From positions 288,404,009-288,468,008 of the forward strand of contig JAUPFV010000004.1 in the NCBI GenBank assembly GCA_036936605.1: DNA of 64,000 nt. Direction: 5' to 3'. Of the stretch, positions 10,000 through 22,749 are shown piece after piece; the stretch's first letter is position 1, and every line of letters begins with the position of its first letter. A program made the position numbers and the translations under genes. A model generated the notes under the pieces. That model was not told the origin of the DNA. It worked only from the letters and a program-made list of their open reading frames with translations, and ran no database searches. The stretch is from Limnanthes douglasii subsp. nivea. Lineage: Eukaryota > Streptophyta > Magnoliopsida > Brassicales > Limnanthaceae.

Positions 10000-12900
10000 T
10001 AATGGTTTGACACCCCCCATAATCCATTAGCAAAGGACCAACCAAATCTGACCACAATCTATGCAACTGGCTGGGAAATAGAATCAAGAAGTAACACTGG
10101 TATATGTATCGTATTAGCAAATATTTGACAAATACCACACTTCCAAACTAAATCCTTGGAATTTATCATGATAGTTTCCCAAAAATATCCTGCTAAAAGT
10201 ATTCTTTTTGTCAAATTTTTAAACCCACAATGAGCGGACCCATCCATGTCATACAACTCAGACAACACCATATGAGACTCATTCATTTTAAGGCGTCGTA
10301 GCAACGGTCGACTTAAAGATTTTTTTAATAAAATGTCCCCGTGAACTATAAACCCATGTGCTTTAAACCTTAGTTTTTAGCCAAGTTCTTGTTAACTAGT
10401 AACTTTCCCTTAATTAAAAATTATTTCAAGTCATATCGTCAATCTCGTTCCACTTCCTCTGAAACCATGAACTCCTCCTCGAAATACTAACATTGTTCAG
10501 ATTTCATTACTACATACGGGATTTCGTTTTCCAAAATTCATAAATACCCCTCAGAATACACAACAGTTCCTAAAGAATCAACAATAGAATTTTGACTTAT
10601 ATGAACATGTTCATATATAATATTCTCAAATAGTGCAACCAATCCTTTTGACACCATCGAGTATCTTACAAGCTGAACATTCCTTGCCTATATAAATCCA
10701 AATGCACGGTTTACCAAAAGCTGTGAATCACTGACCAAGCACACTTTTTTAGCCCCACAAATTTTTGTAAGTCGTAATCGAACTAAATATGCTTCATATT
10801 ATGCCTCGTTATTCGACACTTTAAAACTGAAACATATTTCTTGGTACATAGCCTCTCCCGTCAGATCTACCGACTGAACTCTTGCTCATGATCCTAAAAT
10901 AAGCGATATCTCGCCTGTTTGGACTAACCATTCCTCTTTTGACTCCTCTTTTTTATTTTCCAACTTCTTCATAATCTGGTTCCACCTAATGAAATTCAAC
11001 TAGAAATCAGCTATAACATGAGCCTTAATCGTTGTTCTTGGCATCAAATAAATATCATAGTTTCTCGGCTCTACAAACCACTTTTTAATTTTTCCTGAAA
11101 CATTTGACTTTTATAAAATGTTTTTCAGCGGGAATGAAAATTGAACTACAATTGAATGAGATTGAAAATACGAGCACATTTTTAGCAACTATGACTAAGT
11201 CCAATGCCAATTTTTTCAATTTCAAATACTATTTTCAGAATCTAGCAAGACTTTACTCACATAGTACATCGGCCGTGTATAACCATCAATTTTTGTTACT
11301 AAAAATGCGCTTACTACAAAATCTAAGACTCCAATATAAAGAAACAATTTTTTTCACCTAAAACCGGTTTGTCAAAATCTCTGGAGAAGATACATGTTCT
11401 TTGATTTTAACAAACATTTCATCACATTTTGGTGTCTAATAAAATTGGTTAGATTGTCATAATACTTGAGAAAATGGGACACACTTATTTGAAGATCTGA
11501 CAATAAACATATTCAAAGCTTCCAGTCTCCCTGTTAAAAATTATACGTCTTTGATTGACCTAGGAGGGCCCAAATTTCCCCGAACGTACACTGAAGGTAC
11601 ACTTCTCATGATTTAATTTCAAACGAATGGCTCTCAAATTACACAAACGATTCTTCAAAATCTTGACAATAATGTTCATCTTTAGCACTTTTGACAAACA
11701 TATCATCAATGTATGCATCCATATTCCTTCTGATCGAGTAGTGAAATCTTTATTTACCAATATTTAATAAGTATCACCTGCATTTTAAGACCAAAAGGCA
11801 TCAGTCTATAATAATGCAATCCTCTATGATTAATAAACTTTATACTTTATTGATCCTTAAGAGTTATTTAGATATGGTTATACCCTGCAAAAGGGTCCAT
11901 AAATGAAAGAAGCTTATTTTTAGATATCGAATCAACCAATTGATCTATTCTTTGAACATGAAAAAGATCCTTTAGACATGCTCGGTTTAAATCAGTGAGA
12001 TCTACACACATCCTCTATTTGCCATTATTTTTCTTTAAACACACGAGATTTGTTGTCAGCGTCTAACATCGACCCTCTTTATTTTCAATTTTTTCACTTT
12101 ATGATATCTTTGTGCAGACTACAACCACGTCCTCATGAGGTCCAGCTACATATATCAAATCATCATCTTCAAACACGATATAAGTTAAAAGGCTATTCTC
12201 ATAAAAATGAGTCTATATTCCACCAACCAATTGTATCGTTAAACTCATAATATGTATTTTCGTAAAACTGTTAGTATTTCCAACCATTGTATCACCTCCA
12301 AAAAATTCCAACGATTCAAAATATTCACATAATTTTGAAACCATACTCAATGGATTTAACTCATTAACTACCAATTTAACTTTTCGATCTGGTTTAGGAT
12401 CAAGATACTCTGCAGATACATTAAACTCATCAACAGGTCTAGTATTTACCATCGTATTATTTTGTTTAAAATTACTTTTTCTACCTACCTTGCTAGCTGA
12501 CTCACATTCAGAACCTGGTGGGACCCTGCGTGCTTCTTTACAAAGGTTGTCAATTTTCCATTCTTAATTAATGTTTGAATCTCCTAATGCTGGGCTATAC
12601 AGTTCCTTGTATCATATCTAATATCATCGTGGTACTTACATAACTTAGTACTATTTTCCTCTTTAGGTTTTCTTATAGGTGGAGGCTTCTGAACTTAAAC
12701 ATGATTTTGGGCTCTTTAAAAAATAGTTGCAACATTTTCCAGTTAACTTATCATAATATTCTGGTCGAATCTATTGATTTTATCTTTGCTTCTATTTCAC
12801 TACCTAAGTATTTTTTTGTTGATAGCCTGTATCATAAGAATGTTGATAGACCGAAGTCGTTAACTAAGATGCTCCTGATCGAGAAGGAAAATTATTTGGA

Positions 12901-13760
12901 GCTCTGGGTCAAAGAGAAACTGCGATTGATAACCCTGATTATTCAAGATGATCCCCTGTTAAACTTGATTTTGTGTGGAATCCGGTATAATCCTTACCCT
13001 CTTTGACATCAATATTAATCTGTTCTTCCAATTGAGCCATTAAAGCTCCAAAAGTAAGTGCATTTATCCTTGTTGTTTCATTAGATAATCCCTTGTGGAG
13101 AAACCATTGTTTGTAAGCTAGACATATGACTTATTTGTCATAATCATCCAATCCAGTCTTAGTAAGAACAAAATACTTTGTATAATCCTCCAAACTTTCC
13201 CCCATTATTTGTCCATGTTAGATTATAGTATCTATGTTTGCCGGTATTTCCTTACTCGTCACATATTGTCTTTCGAAATTAGTATAGAGCATCCAAATAT
13301 TAGTTATAATTACTTGCAGAATTATATTATACCACTTTAAAGCATTTCCCTTAAATTTTTGTGAGAAAGCTCAACACAGTCGTTTATCACCATTATAAAA
13401 AAAATTCATGTAATTCTTCAACTATTTGATGTGATCATCTAGATCTTGAGTTCTATCAAACTTCTCTAGTTTTGCAATATCAAAATTCTTCAAAAGCGCA
13501 ATAGATCTCCCTTTGGCAGATAAGAGAAATGTTATCCAAGCGATGTCTTTTCTATAATGATTTTCACCTATACCTTCATTTGCAATCACATTAATTTCTC
13601 TAAAGCGTTCGTAGATAGGTTAGTAACCTTTTACTCTAAGTTTAGGTTCTCGAACATACTCTGAGGCTCACTTCGTGTTTTCTCAGCTGATATGGGCTCA
13701 AAATTATCTCATTTATATTGTTTCTTATGCTTATGCTCTAACTAGTTTCCTTTACCTCGA
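10000..13760 (-). mobile_element. ancient Tat-type Ty3/gypsy gag-pol remnant (element G)
   Basis: Minus-strand fragments appear in the order of a Tat polyprotein. Gag at about 13760-13000 includes a DPDNHLEQFKNFM-like block. A gag zinc-knuckle relative (CKYHDDIRYDTRNC) lies near 12600. The gag/protease linker EYLDPKPDRK and FFGGDTM is at 12452-12213. RT lies at about 12060-11560 (RMCVDLTDLNRACLKDLF, LSFMDPFAGYN, NLRAIRLKLNHEKC). The second RNase H is at about 10900-10590 (MYQEICFSFKVSNNEA, then CGAKKVCLVSDSQLL), and the integrase zinc region at 10304-10059 (SAHCGFKNLTKRILLAGYFW). Many stops and frameshifts are present. It is clearly more diverged than A-E. No LTRs, PBS or target duplication can be seen. 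Confidence 0.85.
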
Positions 13761-16172
13761 CTTGTATGAATTCCTCCATTTCATATGATCAAAAGTTCTT
13801 TCTGGTGATTAAGAGTAACCTTTAGAATCCAATATAGGCGAATCTTTGATACTAATGGAGCATATATGTGTTTTAATCTCTTTTATCACTTTGAAGAATG
13901 ATAGTTATAATCTATTTTAATCTCTTCATTAACCGTCGGATGTTCATAACATTTCGGTTTCTTATGAAGATGACGATGGCCAAGACTTTGATTAACTACT
14001 ATACCTAAAATTTTCTCCTCTTAAAACATTCATGAGAAAAATAAAATTGGACTTTTTTACCAATAATTTTCTCATCAAAAGTTTATTTATCCCTAAATTA
14101 ATATTGAAGAAGAACGAATCATTCTATTCAAATGGGGTATTTCTAGAGACGGAAATATTTTCATCCCATCAGAAAGAGAATAACCTCATCATATTGTTGG
14201 TGCCGAAGTATGTTTATTTTATAGTTTGGAGTGGGATATTAAGCTCCTCATCCATCCTAAAATATTCAAGTTTTTTTAGCAATGTAAACAATACCAAATT
14301 CAGCTTACGCCCATTAGCTTGCAGTTATTAACCAATATAATTATAGCACCTGATTTGTTGAAGATATTTTTTGAAGTCTCTCAAATTTTACATAAGATCC
14401 AATTTTACAAAGTCACCGGTTCTCATTTATATTACTTTGTCGCTCAAAAACTTCGTGGTGTAGCTACATTACACGTGTATGATTATAATTGGAATGAATT
14501 GTTTTTATATTAATGGCAGCTGGTAATCCAAATCACTCGAGCTAATTGGTGAGGTTGAAGTATGATATATATTTCTTCTGTTTTCATAAAATATTATTTT
14601 CATAAACTATTTTAAATTTTAGAGGCTAAGGAGTCTTCTAAATGGTGGAAGAAAAATTGTTCCTAACACAAATTCCTTAATCAACTTTCAATAGTTGGTC
14701 AACCAATTCGCAAGAGAAATATTAGAACCTTTTAACTAAATAAATCTACTTCTATATTAATTATGGTCGTTAAAAGTAATGGTTATTACCACCAATTCCC
14801 CAATCAGGAAGAAAAAAATTGTTGATACTTTGGCACGCCGTCTCAAATGAGATCCTAAATGGGGATTGTATCTTAAAAGTTCCAAAACAAAAAGTTCCAG
14901 ACCACCAAAAGAACAATTATCCAAAAACTATCGTGCTACCACTAGTAATATCCTAAAAAATTAAAAAAAAACTTATTGAAAAAAATAAGAAGATTGTCAA
15001 AGCACAATTTCAGATAAAACACTTACCCCAACAAAAGACACAAGTCATTTTTTTAAAAGATTCCTTACTCTCGTCGAAGAATGCGCCTATGCTATTGGAT
15101 CCATGAGGTATCTCCCACTTCTAACTACCGGTGCTAAAACACATCCATCAGATTTAACAATTTTGGAACCATGATGATCTATTGGACAATTCTTAGCCCA
15201 ATGTTCTCTTTCATAGTTATCATCTTTTACTAACATCGAACTTCCCCAACATCAAACTTAACTTCAAATGGACTTAAATAGTTTCTAACATATATATATA
15301 TATATATACTCATAACATATTTTCATACGTAACATTGAACGTTTTTTGCGTCACTCCTTTAACTTTATCTTGCTCACTAACATAAATTTTTTAGTCGATG
15401 ATATCATATTCTGGAATCAAACTTCAATCACACCCATTTAGTTCATCAAAGGACTGATATAATTTAAAAAATATATATATTTATACTAGACAACGCTCTT
15501 GAATAATATAAAAAAGAAGAAGCATGATGGTTAAAGAAATAAACAACAATTGATACTGACGTGAAATAAAAGAGTATTAAAAATAAAAAAAAAAAACATA
15601 AAACTTACAAGCAACAACTAGAAAAATAAGGTATCAAACTTAAGCTAGAGATCGACTTTGCTAAAAAAGAAAAATAAATCAATACGAAAAAAGTTAATAA
15701 AGAACTACTTGCAAAGATTTTAGAAGAAGCTCATGAAATAATTGAACAATGTTGTACAAGAATACTTATGCAATTGGTTGATCAAAACATAAGATAATTT
15801 TTGTGCGACTCTACCTCAAATACATTCATGAGTATCATAAATTTTATGTCAAAAAACTACTTATATTACAGACATAGCTTTCAAAAAAAGTAGTTCTTTT
15901 GATCATGAAAATAATGCCAACAACGACATAAATAAACACTAATTATCCATATTAAAGACATTTTTGAGAATCACTATGATACTTTCCATCGTAGTCCTTT
16001 CTTTATAAAAATCCTTAACTTTTTATGATATGTTTAGTACTTTGTTTGCTTATAAATTTTGTTGGCTAGCATCTCGTTGTAAATTTATTATTTTATATGC
16101 TTGAAACTCTGTTTGGCTATCATTCGACTATTTTAACTTTATGTGGATCATTTCATATTACTTTTTCTTGCT
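13761..16172. other. AT-rich spacer, no gene seen
   Basis: This is a long AT-rich stretch with no convincing coding frame and no LTR ends. It contains one simple (TA)9 run at 15291-15308 and several poly(A) runs. The longest open frames (about 100 codons near 14032) have no recognisable domain and a Phe/Leu/Ile/Lys-rich make-up expected of random AT-rich sequence. Confidence 0.55.
15291..15308. repeat. (TA)9 microsatellite
   Basis: An uninterrupted TA dinucleotide run of nine units. Confidence 0.95.
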
Positions 16173-16177
16173 ATTTT

Positions 16178-16556
16178 TGATGAGTTCAGATTCTTTAGCC
16201 ACAGCTCACTGTGTTATCCGGACAGGGGAAATCCGGACATAAATGTACCACTGAACTATCCGGACAGGACAAAAGTAAAGAAACACTTAAACACCTTTTG
16301 ACTAAGCTATGCGCTAATAAGCTTAAAAGATTAACGGGTCCTTAAACTTGACTCGGTTTTGTAACTTGACCCGAAAGCCCATGGGTTCTTAATGAAGGGT
16401 ATAAATACCCCAACTACTTTCATTAATGAGAGTAATGAATATTTAATACAACCAGGATGCTCAAATCTCTCACTACTTTATACCAAACACTTAATACTCA
16501 AAATACTTTGCAAAACACTTTTAAAAATTACCCACAACCCAAAATAAACCAAACCA
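16178..16556 (+). repeat. element A 5' LTR
   Basis: The 379-bp LTR runs from TGATGAGTTCAG to AAACCAAACCA. The U3 region has three TCCGGACA copies (16217, 16232 and 16259). A TATAAATA box at 16400-16407 sits within the near-palindrome GGGTATAAATACCC and is the likely promoter of the genomic transcript. It is followed by a conserved CATTAATGAGAGTAATGAA block. Confidence 0.95.
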
Positions 16557-16559
16557 AAT

Positions 16560-16577
16560 TAGCGACCACAGTGGGAG
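16560..16577 (+). other. element A primer-binding site (tRNA-Arg)
   Basis: TAGCGACCACAGTGGGAG follows the LTR after the 3-nt spacer AAT. It fits the 3' end of a plant tRNA-Arg (…CCCACTGTGGTCGCCA) except for one change (TGG to TAG) at the second base. The tRNA match is from memory of plant tRNA-Arg(TCG). Confidence 0.85.
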
Positions 16578-16629
16578 ACATGAGGTGCCCGAATCTTGCA
16601 TTCGAAACCTACAAAAAAGACATGTTCAG

Positions 16630-18965
16630 ATGAATCCGAACGAGCAAGCAGATCCACCACCTGTGGTGGAGGTAGTTTGGGAAAACAAAGAATACACCAT
16701 CGAAAAGCGAGACAAGTTAAGGGTAGACATAGAGGCGTTGAGGGCCATAAAACAACCAGAAATGGCTATAAAGGAGAAGTCGAGGGCGTCAGCCATCCAT
16801 CATACTGATAATCCTAGGGATAATGATCCATCATCAAAGAATTATTTGAGTACCAAAAAGACCCATGTCAGTTCTAAGAAGACTCATCGGTCCAAGCCGG
16901 TTGAAAGTTCAGATTCTGAGTCCTCCAGCAGCTCTTCGAACAAGGCTGAGCTTGAGGAGTATTTTTCATCGAGCACTGATGAAGGGAGGTTCAGGAAGAA
17001 AGAAAAACTAGTTACAAAATATTCAAGAAAGAGAGATAGGCATGGGAGACTTAAAGGCATTTGGGCAAATGGTCATCTCACAACCACAGCCACAGGCATG
17101 TGGATCAGCTGATGGTCGATCCTTTTGCTTTTCATGATGAACCAGGTATATTTGCAACACCTAATGAAGACACAGTCTTCACTCGTTATGAAATTGGAGA
17201 TAATCATCATTGTCTGCCACGATACTGTCTACAAACCTACACAAAAGGTTTGACAATTCCAAAATGGGAGTAAAGATCCGGAGAATCATTTGGAGCAGTT
17301 TAAGAACTTCATGATGAATTTTGATGATGATGACAAACTTTTGTGTAGAGCCTTCTCCCAATATTTTACGGGAAATGCTCTTAAATGGTACAACAGTTTA
17401 CCCCAGGGATGTATCAAAAACTTTGATACATTCTCGGTTGCCTTCCGAAGGCAGTTTGTGGGAAGTAAAGAGGTAAAGGGCAATGGAGATACTATAATCC
17501 ATTATGTTCAAGAGCGAAATGAGTCCTTAAAGGATTATATAAGTCAGTTCGTAAATACCAAGAATGATTTAGTAGATTGCTTTGAACAAGTGGCAATTGC
17601 TTCCTTGAGGTAAGGGTTGAACCCTGGGAATCTGGCTGATTCGGTAACCAGGAAGAAGGCCATAACTTGGGGTGACTTGTTAAACCAGGTGGGAAAGCAG
17701 ATCAACATGGATGAAACCAAGAAAACTAGGGTGCACAATCAGGTGAGGTGCGCCCCAACAACTCAAAACTAGAACCAGTCCGGGTACAAGGCTAAGGAGA
17801 CTGGACAAGGGTCCAACAGGGCTAAACAGACTCAGTCCAACCCAAATCAAGATCAGAGCCAGCAGTCAAGGATTAAAAAAGGTCATTGGGTTCAACCGTA
17901 GTGGTTTGCAGAATTAAAAGAGAATGTGGCCACAATTTATGACAAGACCAAGGATGAATTCCATTTTCGGAAACTGGCAACGCTGTAGTCTCTCAGGGAC
18001 ATTCGAAATACTTGTTTTTCCAATATCACAATGATATTGGTCATAACACCCAAGACTGCATTGCTCTGAAGCATGAGGTATAAAATCTCATTGAAAGAGG
18101 TAAATTGGGGGCTTATGTCAAGAGAAAAAGTGGAAACAGGCCTGGCAATGCTCCTCGAACTAGAGCTACGAACAATGCAGGAACATCTGCTCCGGAGGGG
18201 GCAATGGTGATCCTTGAAAGATTTGATGTTGATTCGGAGTACCTGGATCTTGACCTAACCCGGAATAAAGTGGGGGTCATAATAACATGAACTAAGGCGG
18301 TTCCCGGACTAATTAGTTTCTTTGAGTCACTTACTATATTCATAGGGGATACCATGACAGCGCCAACTCTTTCATTAAGGAAGAGGCATGTTCACTCTCT
18401 GGCTACTCAGTTGGAGGGAGGCATGTATTCTTATCAGTCTCAAACCCCTTTTCTATTTATAGTTTTTTATGAGGATGATTTGAGAAATATTGTTGGGCCT
18501 CATGAGGATGTTGTGGTGATAGGAGCATTTATTGGGGGCAATGATATCAGACGAATTCTGATAGACACGGGAAGTTCAGCGAACATCCTATTTTTAAGTT
18601 CTTGCAAGGAGATGAAATATCTGGCCGTTATTCAACGGTCAAACAGAACCATTGTGGGCTTCACAGGGAGCTCTGTGGATGTAATCAAGGAGTTTGAGGA
18701 AGGGGTGCTGTTGGGAAAAAGTCCTTTTAAAAAGCTGGTCAGAGTGTTATTCATTGTGGTAGACTGCCCCACATATTACAATGCAATATTTGGGAGGTCA
18801 TGGCTCTCTATAATGCATGTTGTGACTTCAACATTCCATCAGTATTTGAAGTATGTTGTTCAAGGACAGGTGGGTGTTGTCTGAAGCAGTCAGAAGATAG
18901 CAAAGGAATGCTATGCAACTGCACTCGCTCCTAAAATGTTGGTAGCGGTTCGAATCAATGAAGAT
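16630..18965 (+). pseudogene. gag-pro: element A gag-protease, broken
   Basis: Gag should start at the ATG at 16630 (MNPNEQ), which the other copies share. The N-terminal part has a Ser/Asp/Glu-rich tract and a basic KKEKLVTKYSRKRDRHGR stretch. The capsid-type region reads DNHLEQFKNFMMNF-like and NALKWYNSLPQGCIKNFDTF (about 17290-17613). A frame change occurs near 17060-17110, and stops are visible at about 17611, in the linker (TAG for Trp near 17898) and after VQGQVGVV (TGA). The aspartic protease follows at 18354-18884 with the active-site triplet in ILIDTGSSANILF. Products would build the particle (Gag) and mature it (protease), but this copy cannot encode them. Confidence 0.88.
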
Positions 18966-18968
18966 TAG
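18966..18968 (+). other. in-frame UAG between protease and RT, leaky context
   Basis: The codons run GAA GAT UAG CAG UUA CUG. The stop is in frame with the protease before it and with RT after it. UAG CAR YYA is the known leaky context of tobamovirus-type readthrough in plants. Copies C and D have UAG CAG UUU at the same codon. Confidence 0.6.
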
Positions 18969-21900
18969 CAGTTACTGGGGCCTTCGGAGGGGGAGGGTGA
19001 AATTGATGACCCAAGAGAGGCCCCTAGTTGTATAATACCGGTGGAAGAAGTTGAAACCCATCCCTTGGCAGAGGGTAGAAGTATTAAGATTGGCTCCAAG
19101 ATGGCTCCAGAGTTAAAAAAGAAATTGTTGTCCTTTTTGTCAGACAATCAACATGTTTTTGCTTGGTGCAATGGTGATTTAACCGGAGTGATGTTGCACC
19201 TGTTGTGCAGAAGCGGAGGGCTTTCTCTAAGGAGAAAGCTGATGTAATAGTCTCAGAAGTTGACCGACTTACAAAAATGGGGCACATAAAGGAGTCCTAG
19301 TATCCTTTATGAACAACAAATCCAGTGTTGGTAAAGAAAAAGAACGGGAAGTGGCGTATGTGTATTGATTTTATTGACCTCAATAGAGCTTGCCCAAAAG
19401 ATCTTTATCCGATTCCCCGGATAGACCAGTTTGTGGACTCAACGTCTGGCAACAAGTTGTTGTCCTTCGTGGATGCCTTCTCTGGATACAACCAGATTCA
19501 GGTGGATCCGAAGGACCAAGATCATACTACGTTTGTTACGGACAGGGGTCTCCATTGTTATAAGGTGATGCATTTTAGGTTGAATAATGATGGGGCTATT
19601 TACCAGAGGCTAGTAAACAAGACTTTTGCTAATCAAATAGGAAGGAATATGGAGGTGTACATTGATGACATGATGGTTAAGAGCTTAGAGGAAGGTTTAC
19701 ATATAGCTGACCTACAAGAAAATTTTGCCAACCTGACAATGGTGAATTTGAAACTGAATCAAGAAATGTGTCTTTGGTGTTAGATCCGGAAATGTTTTGG
19801 GGTATGTAATAAGTGAGAAAATGATACAACTCGATCTTGATCAGTTGAATGTCCTATTAGAAATGGATCATCCCCGGAATATTAAAGAAGTCCAGAGGCT
19901 TACTGGAAGGTTGGCTGCTTTGAATCGTTTTATTTCAAGGTCTTCAGATAAGTGTGCTCCATTTTTCCAAGCCTTGAAGAGTGATAAAGACTTTAATTGG
20001 TCTCCACAGTGTAGCCAAGATTTTGATGAAATAAAGAAACATTTATCTTCACCCAACACCTTTTTCAAACCCATACAAGGAAAAAATAGTGTATGTATAC
20101 TTGGTTGTGTCAGAATGTGCTATAAACGCAGTGTTAGTAAGAGAGATGGACAATTACCCTCGTCCGGTGTACTACATCAGCAAAAGCCTGATAGATGATG
20201 AGAAGAGGTACTTGAAACTTGAAAATTTGGCACTAGCCCTAGTGGTTGTTGCAAGAAAAATTAGGCCGTATTTTCAGTCTCATTCCATCATTGTTCGAAC
20301 GTCTTTTCCATTAAAGAATGTTCTTCAGAAAACAAATATATCAAGCAGAATGACCAAGTGGTCAATAGATTTGGGTGATTATGACATGGATTTCTCCTCA
20401 CGAACTGCAATCAAGGCTCAGTTTGTTGCTGATTTCCTAGTAGAATTCCATCCGGATAGGAGTTCTAAACAAGTTTCAGAAGGGAAAGCTAAAAAAGAAT
20501 AGGTAGTCCGTACTGATGGTGGGTCAAGCACAATGGGTTGTGGAGCTGGAATTTTCCTAACCTCTCCGTATGGTGATAAAATGTACCAAGCTATATGCTT
20601 TGGATTTAGGGCCTCTAACAATGAGTCCGAGTATGAAGCAGCTATAATTGGTCTTAAATTAGCTTCCTTGTGTGGGGCTAAAAGAGTTAGGTTGATGAGT
20701 GATTCCCAGCCCCTTATTCATCATGTTCAAGGTCAATCTGAGGCCAAGAAGGACCAACTGATTAAATACTTACTCGTCCTTAAAGAGGTGGCAGCCAATT
20801 TCAAATGTGTTTGTTATGAGCATATTCCTAGATCACAAAATACGTTGGCAGATTCATTGGCAACCATAGCATATTCTGAGTCCTACCCTTGGATTCATGT
20901 ACAAGAATGCCCATCCATACAGTCAAGCCAGAACAAGGAAGAGGGGGAAAGCCTAAGTATACAAGTAGTCCAAGTTGGAGATTGGAGATTTCCCCTTCTT
21001 CAGTACATTTCTGATGGGGATTTTCCTCCGGATAAAGCTGTAGCAAGAAAACTTAAACATTAGGCTCGTGGATTTTTGATCATAAAGGAGGTGTTTTATA
21101 AAAAAATCTTTCAGTAGACCTTTCCTTCGTTGTTTGGGTGTTGAAGAATCTCAAGGTATTCTATCTGAATTACACGATGGTGAAGAGTCGGTTCATTGTG
21201 GCTACAGGGCACTAACCCAGAGAGAATTGTTAGTTAGGTACTATTGGCCATCCATAATGGCAGATGCTAAAGAAATGGTGAAGAAGTGTGATCCATGTCA
21301 AAGGTATGGCAATGAAATTCATGTGCCAGCAGTACCTATGGAGTCAATTTCTGAGCCAGTACCTTTTTCTCGTTGGGATTGGATTTAGTTGGGCCTCTAC
21401 CAATGGCGTCCAGAGGGTGCAGGACTATTATTGTTGCTATTAATTACTTCTCAAAGTGGATAGAGGTAGCACCTTTGGCAGGAACCACTTCAAAAGTTGT
21501 TATAAAATTTATCGTATCCAATATATGTTGCAGATTTGGGATTCCTTAGAAGATTGCCATAGATAATGGGGCCCAGTTTGATAACAAGGATATGGAGAGT
21601 TTTTGTGCCTCTAGAGGCATTCAGTACTGCTTCTCTTCTCCCTTCCATCCACAAGCAAACGAACAGGTATAAGTTGCCAACAGGACTATTATGTCCGGAT
21701 TTAAAAAGAACCTGGAGGGGGCAACAGGGAAATGGCCAAGCTATCTGCAAGAAGTATTATGGGCATACTGAACTACTTATAAGGCTGCTACATAAGAATT
21801 TCCTTTTGCTTCGGTGTATGGGATGGATGCCATTACCCCCATTGAAGCTACCCTACCATTATACAAGGTCTATAACTATTCTGAACAGGCTAATGAGATA

Positions 21901-22209
21901 GCAATTAAGAATCAGTTGGATTTAATAGACGAAAGAAGGGTTAAAGCTTATTTAAGAACAACCCACTACCATGTTTTGATGAGGAGTAGGTTCGCTTCCA
22001 AGGTCAAAAGAAGATATTTTCAACTGGGAAATAAAGTTTTGAGGAACGTTGTCAAACACACCAAAGAGAAGTAATTCGGTAAGCTGGCTCCAAACTAGGA
22101 AGGCCCCTATAAGGTCTCCGAAAAGCTTAAGCCTGGGACATATAGGCAAGAAGGAGGGGTTTTGAAGCACCCATGGAATATTGAGAATCTCAGGTTATAT
22201 CTTGAATAA
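18969..22209 (+). pseudogene. pol: element A pol (RT, RNase H, aRNase H, integrase), broken
   Basis: RT at 19325-19783 has RMCIDFIDLNRACPKDLYPI and the catalytic VYIDDMMVKS. It is followed by a degenerate RNase H (20089-20502) and an archaeal-type RNase H (20505-20900) with DGGSSTMGCGAG, NNESEYEAA, SDSQPLIHH and ADSLATIAYS. The integrase follows, with zinc region HCGYRALTQRE and CDPCQR at 21134-21388, a core with AIDNGAQFDNK near 21560, and a C-terminal SH3-like end finishing at the TAA 22207-22209. The catalytic Glu of the integrase D,D-35-E is replaced by a stop (HPQANEQV then TAA near 21669). Several other stops and frameshifts exist, for example after RT and in the tether. Confidence 0.9.
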
Positions 22210-22749
22210 AGGTCGTGTAAATATTTACTTGTTAGATATCAATCTAAATATTATGGGGCATACTCTTCCTACCCTGGTGGCGCAGGGAGGTTTTAATGAG
22301 GTGTCCGGTTTTTTCATTCAATATAATGTAATGCCTTCTTGAAATATCCGGTGTGGTTTAACTATAATTCAATTCAAGTATATATCACTCGTTCAACACT
22401 TTGGATCTTTGATAGATCAGATAAACATGGTTGGATGGTGACCATTAAACATATGTCATCGGAGATATTAAACATTCCCACTATAACACTTCTGAAATAA
22501 TTTGGGCTATTGAAACATTAAGCCATTAAAATTAAGGGAACGACAGTTTTAAACAAAGAAAGATTTGATAAATATACCTATTCGGACTTTAACCAAACAA
22601 GAAGAATAACATATTCCTTGGCCATCCAAGAACTTTTAGTATTTAAAAAAAAAACAATCCGGACTGTAGCCCGATCACGTTACAAAATATGCCTTGGCCA
22701 TCCAAGGACTTTAACAGTTCAGATAAGATAAAAAAATATGATTAAAACC
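22210..22749. other. spacer between the convergent 3' ends of pol and antisense ORF (A)
   Basis: This 540-bp spacer separates the 3' end of pol (plus) from the 3' end of the antisense ORF (minus). It holds two inverted repeats, CCTTGGCCATCCAAG (22616-22630) and CCTTGGCCATCCAAGG (22692-22707), that recur as pairs at the same place in C, D and E. No coding potential is seen. Confidence 0.75.

Noticed and set aside
14032..14513. two open frames of 60-100 codons
   Set aside because: Their composition is as expected of AT-rich random sequence. There is no domain, splice context or conservation within the window.
16585..16629. GTG start for gag in element A
   Set aside because: Plant mRNAs start at AUG. 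The shared ATG at 16630 (MNP) matches the start in C and D.
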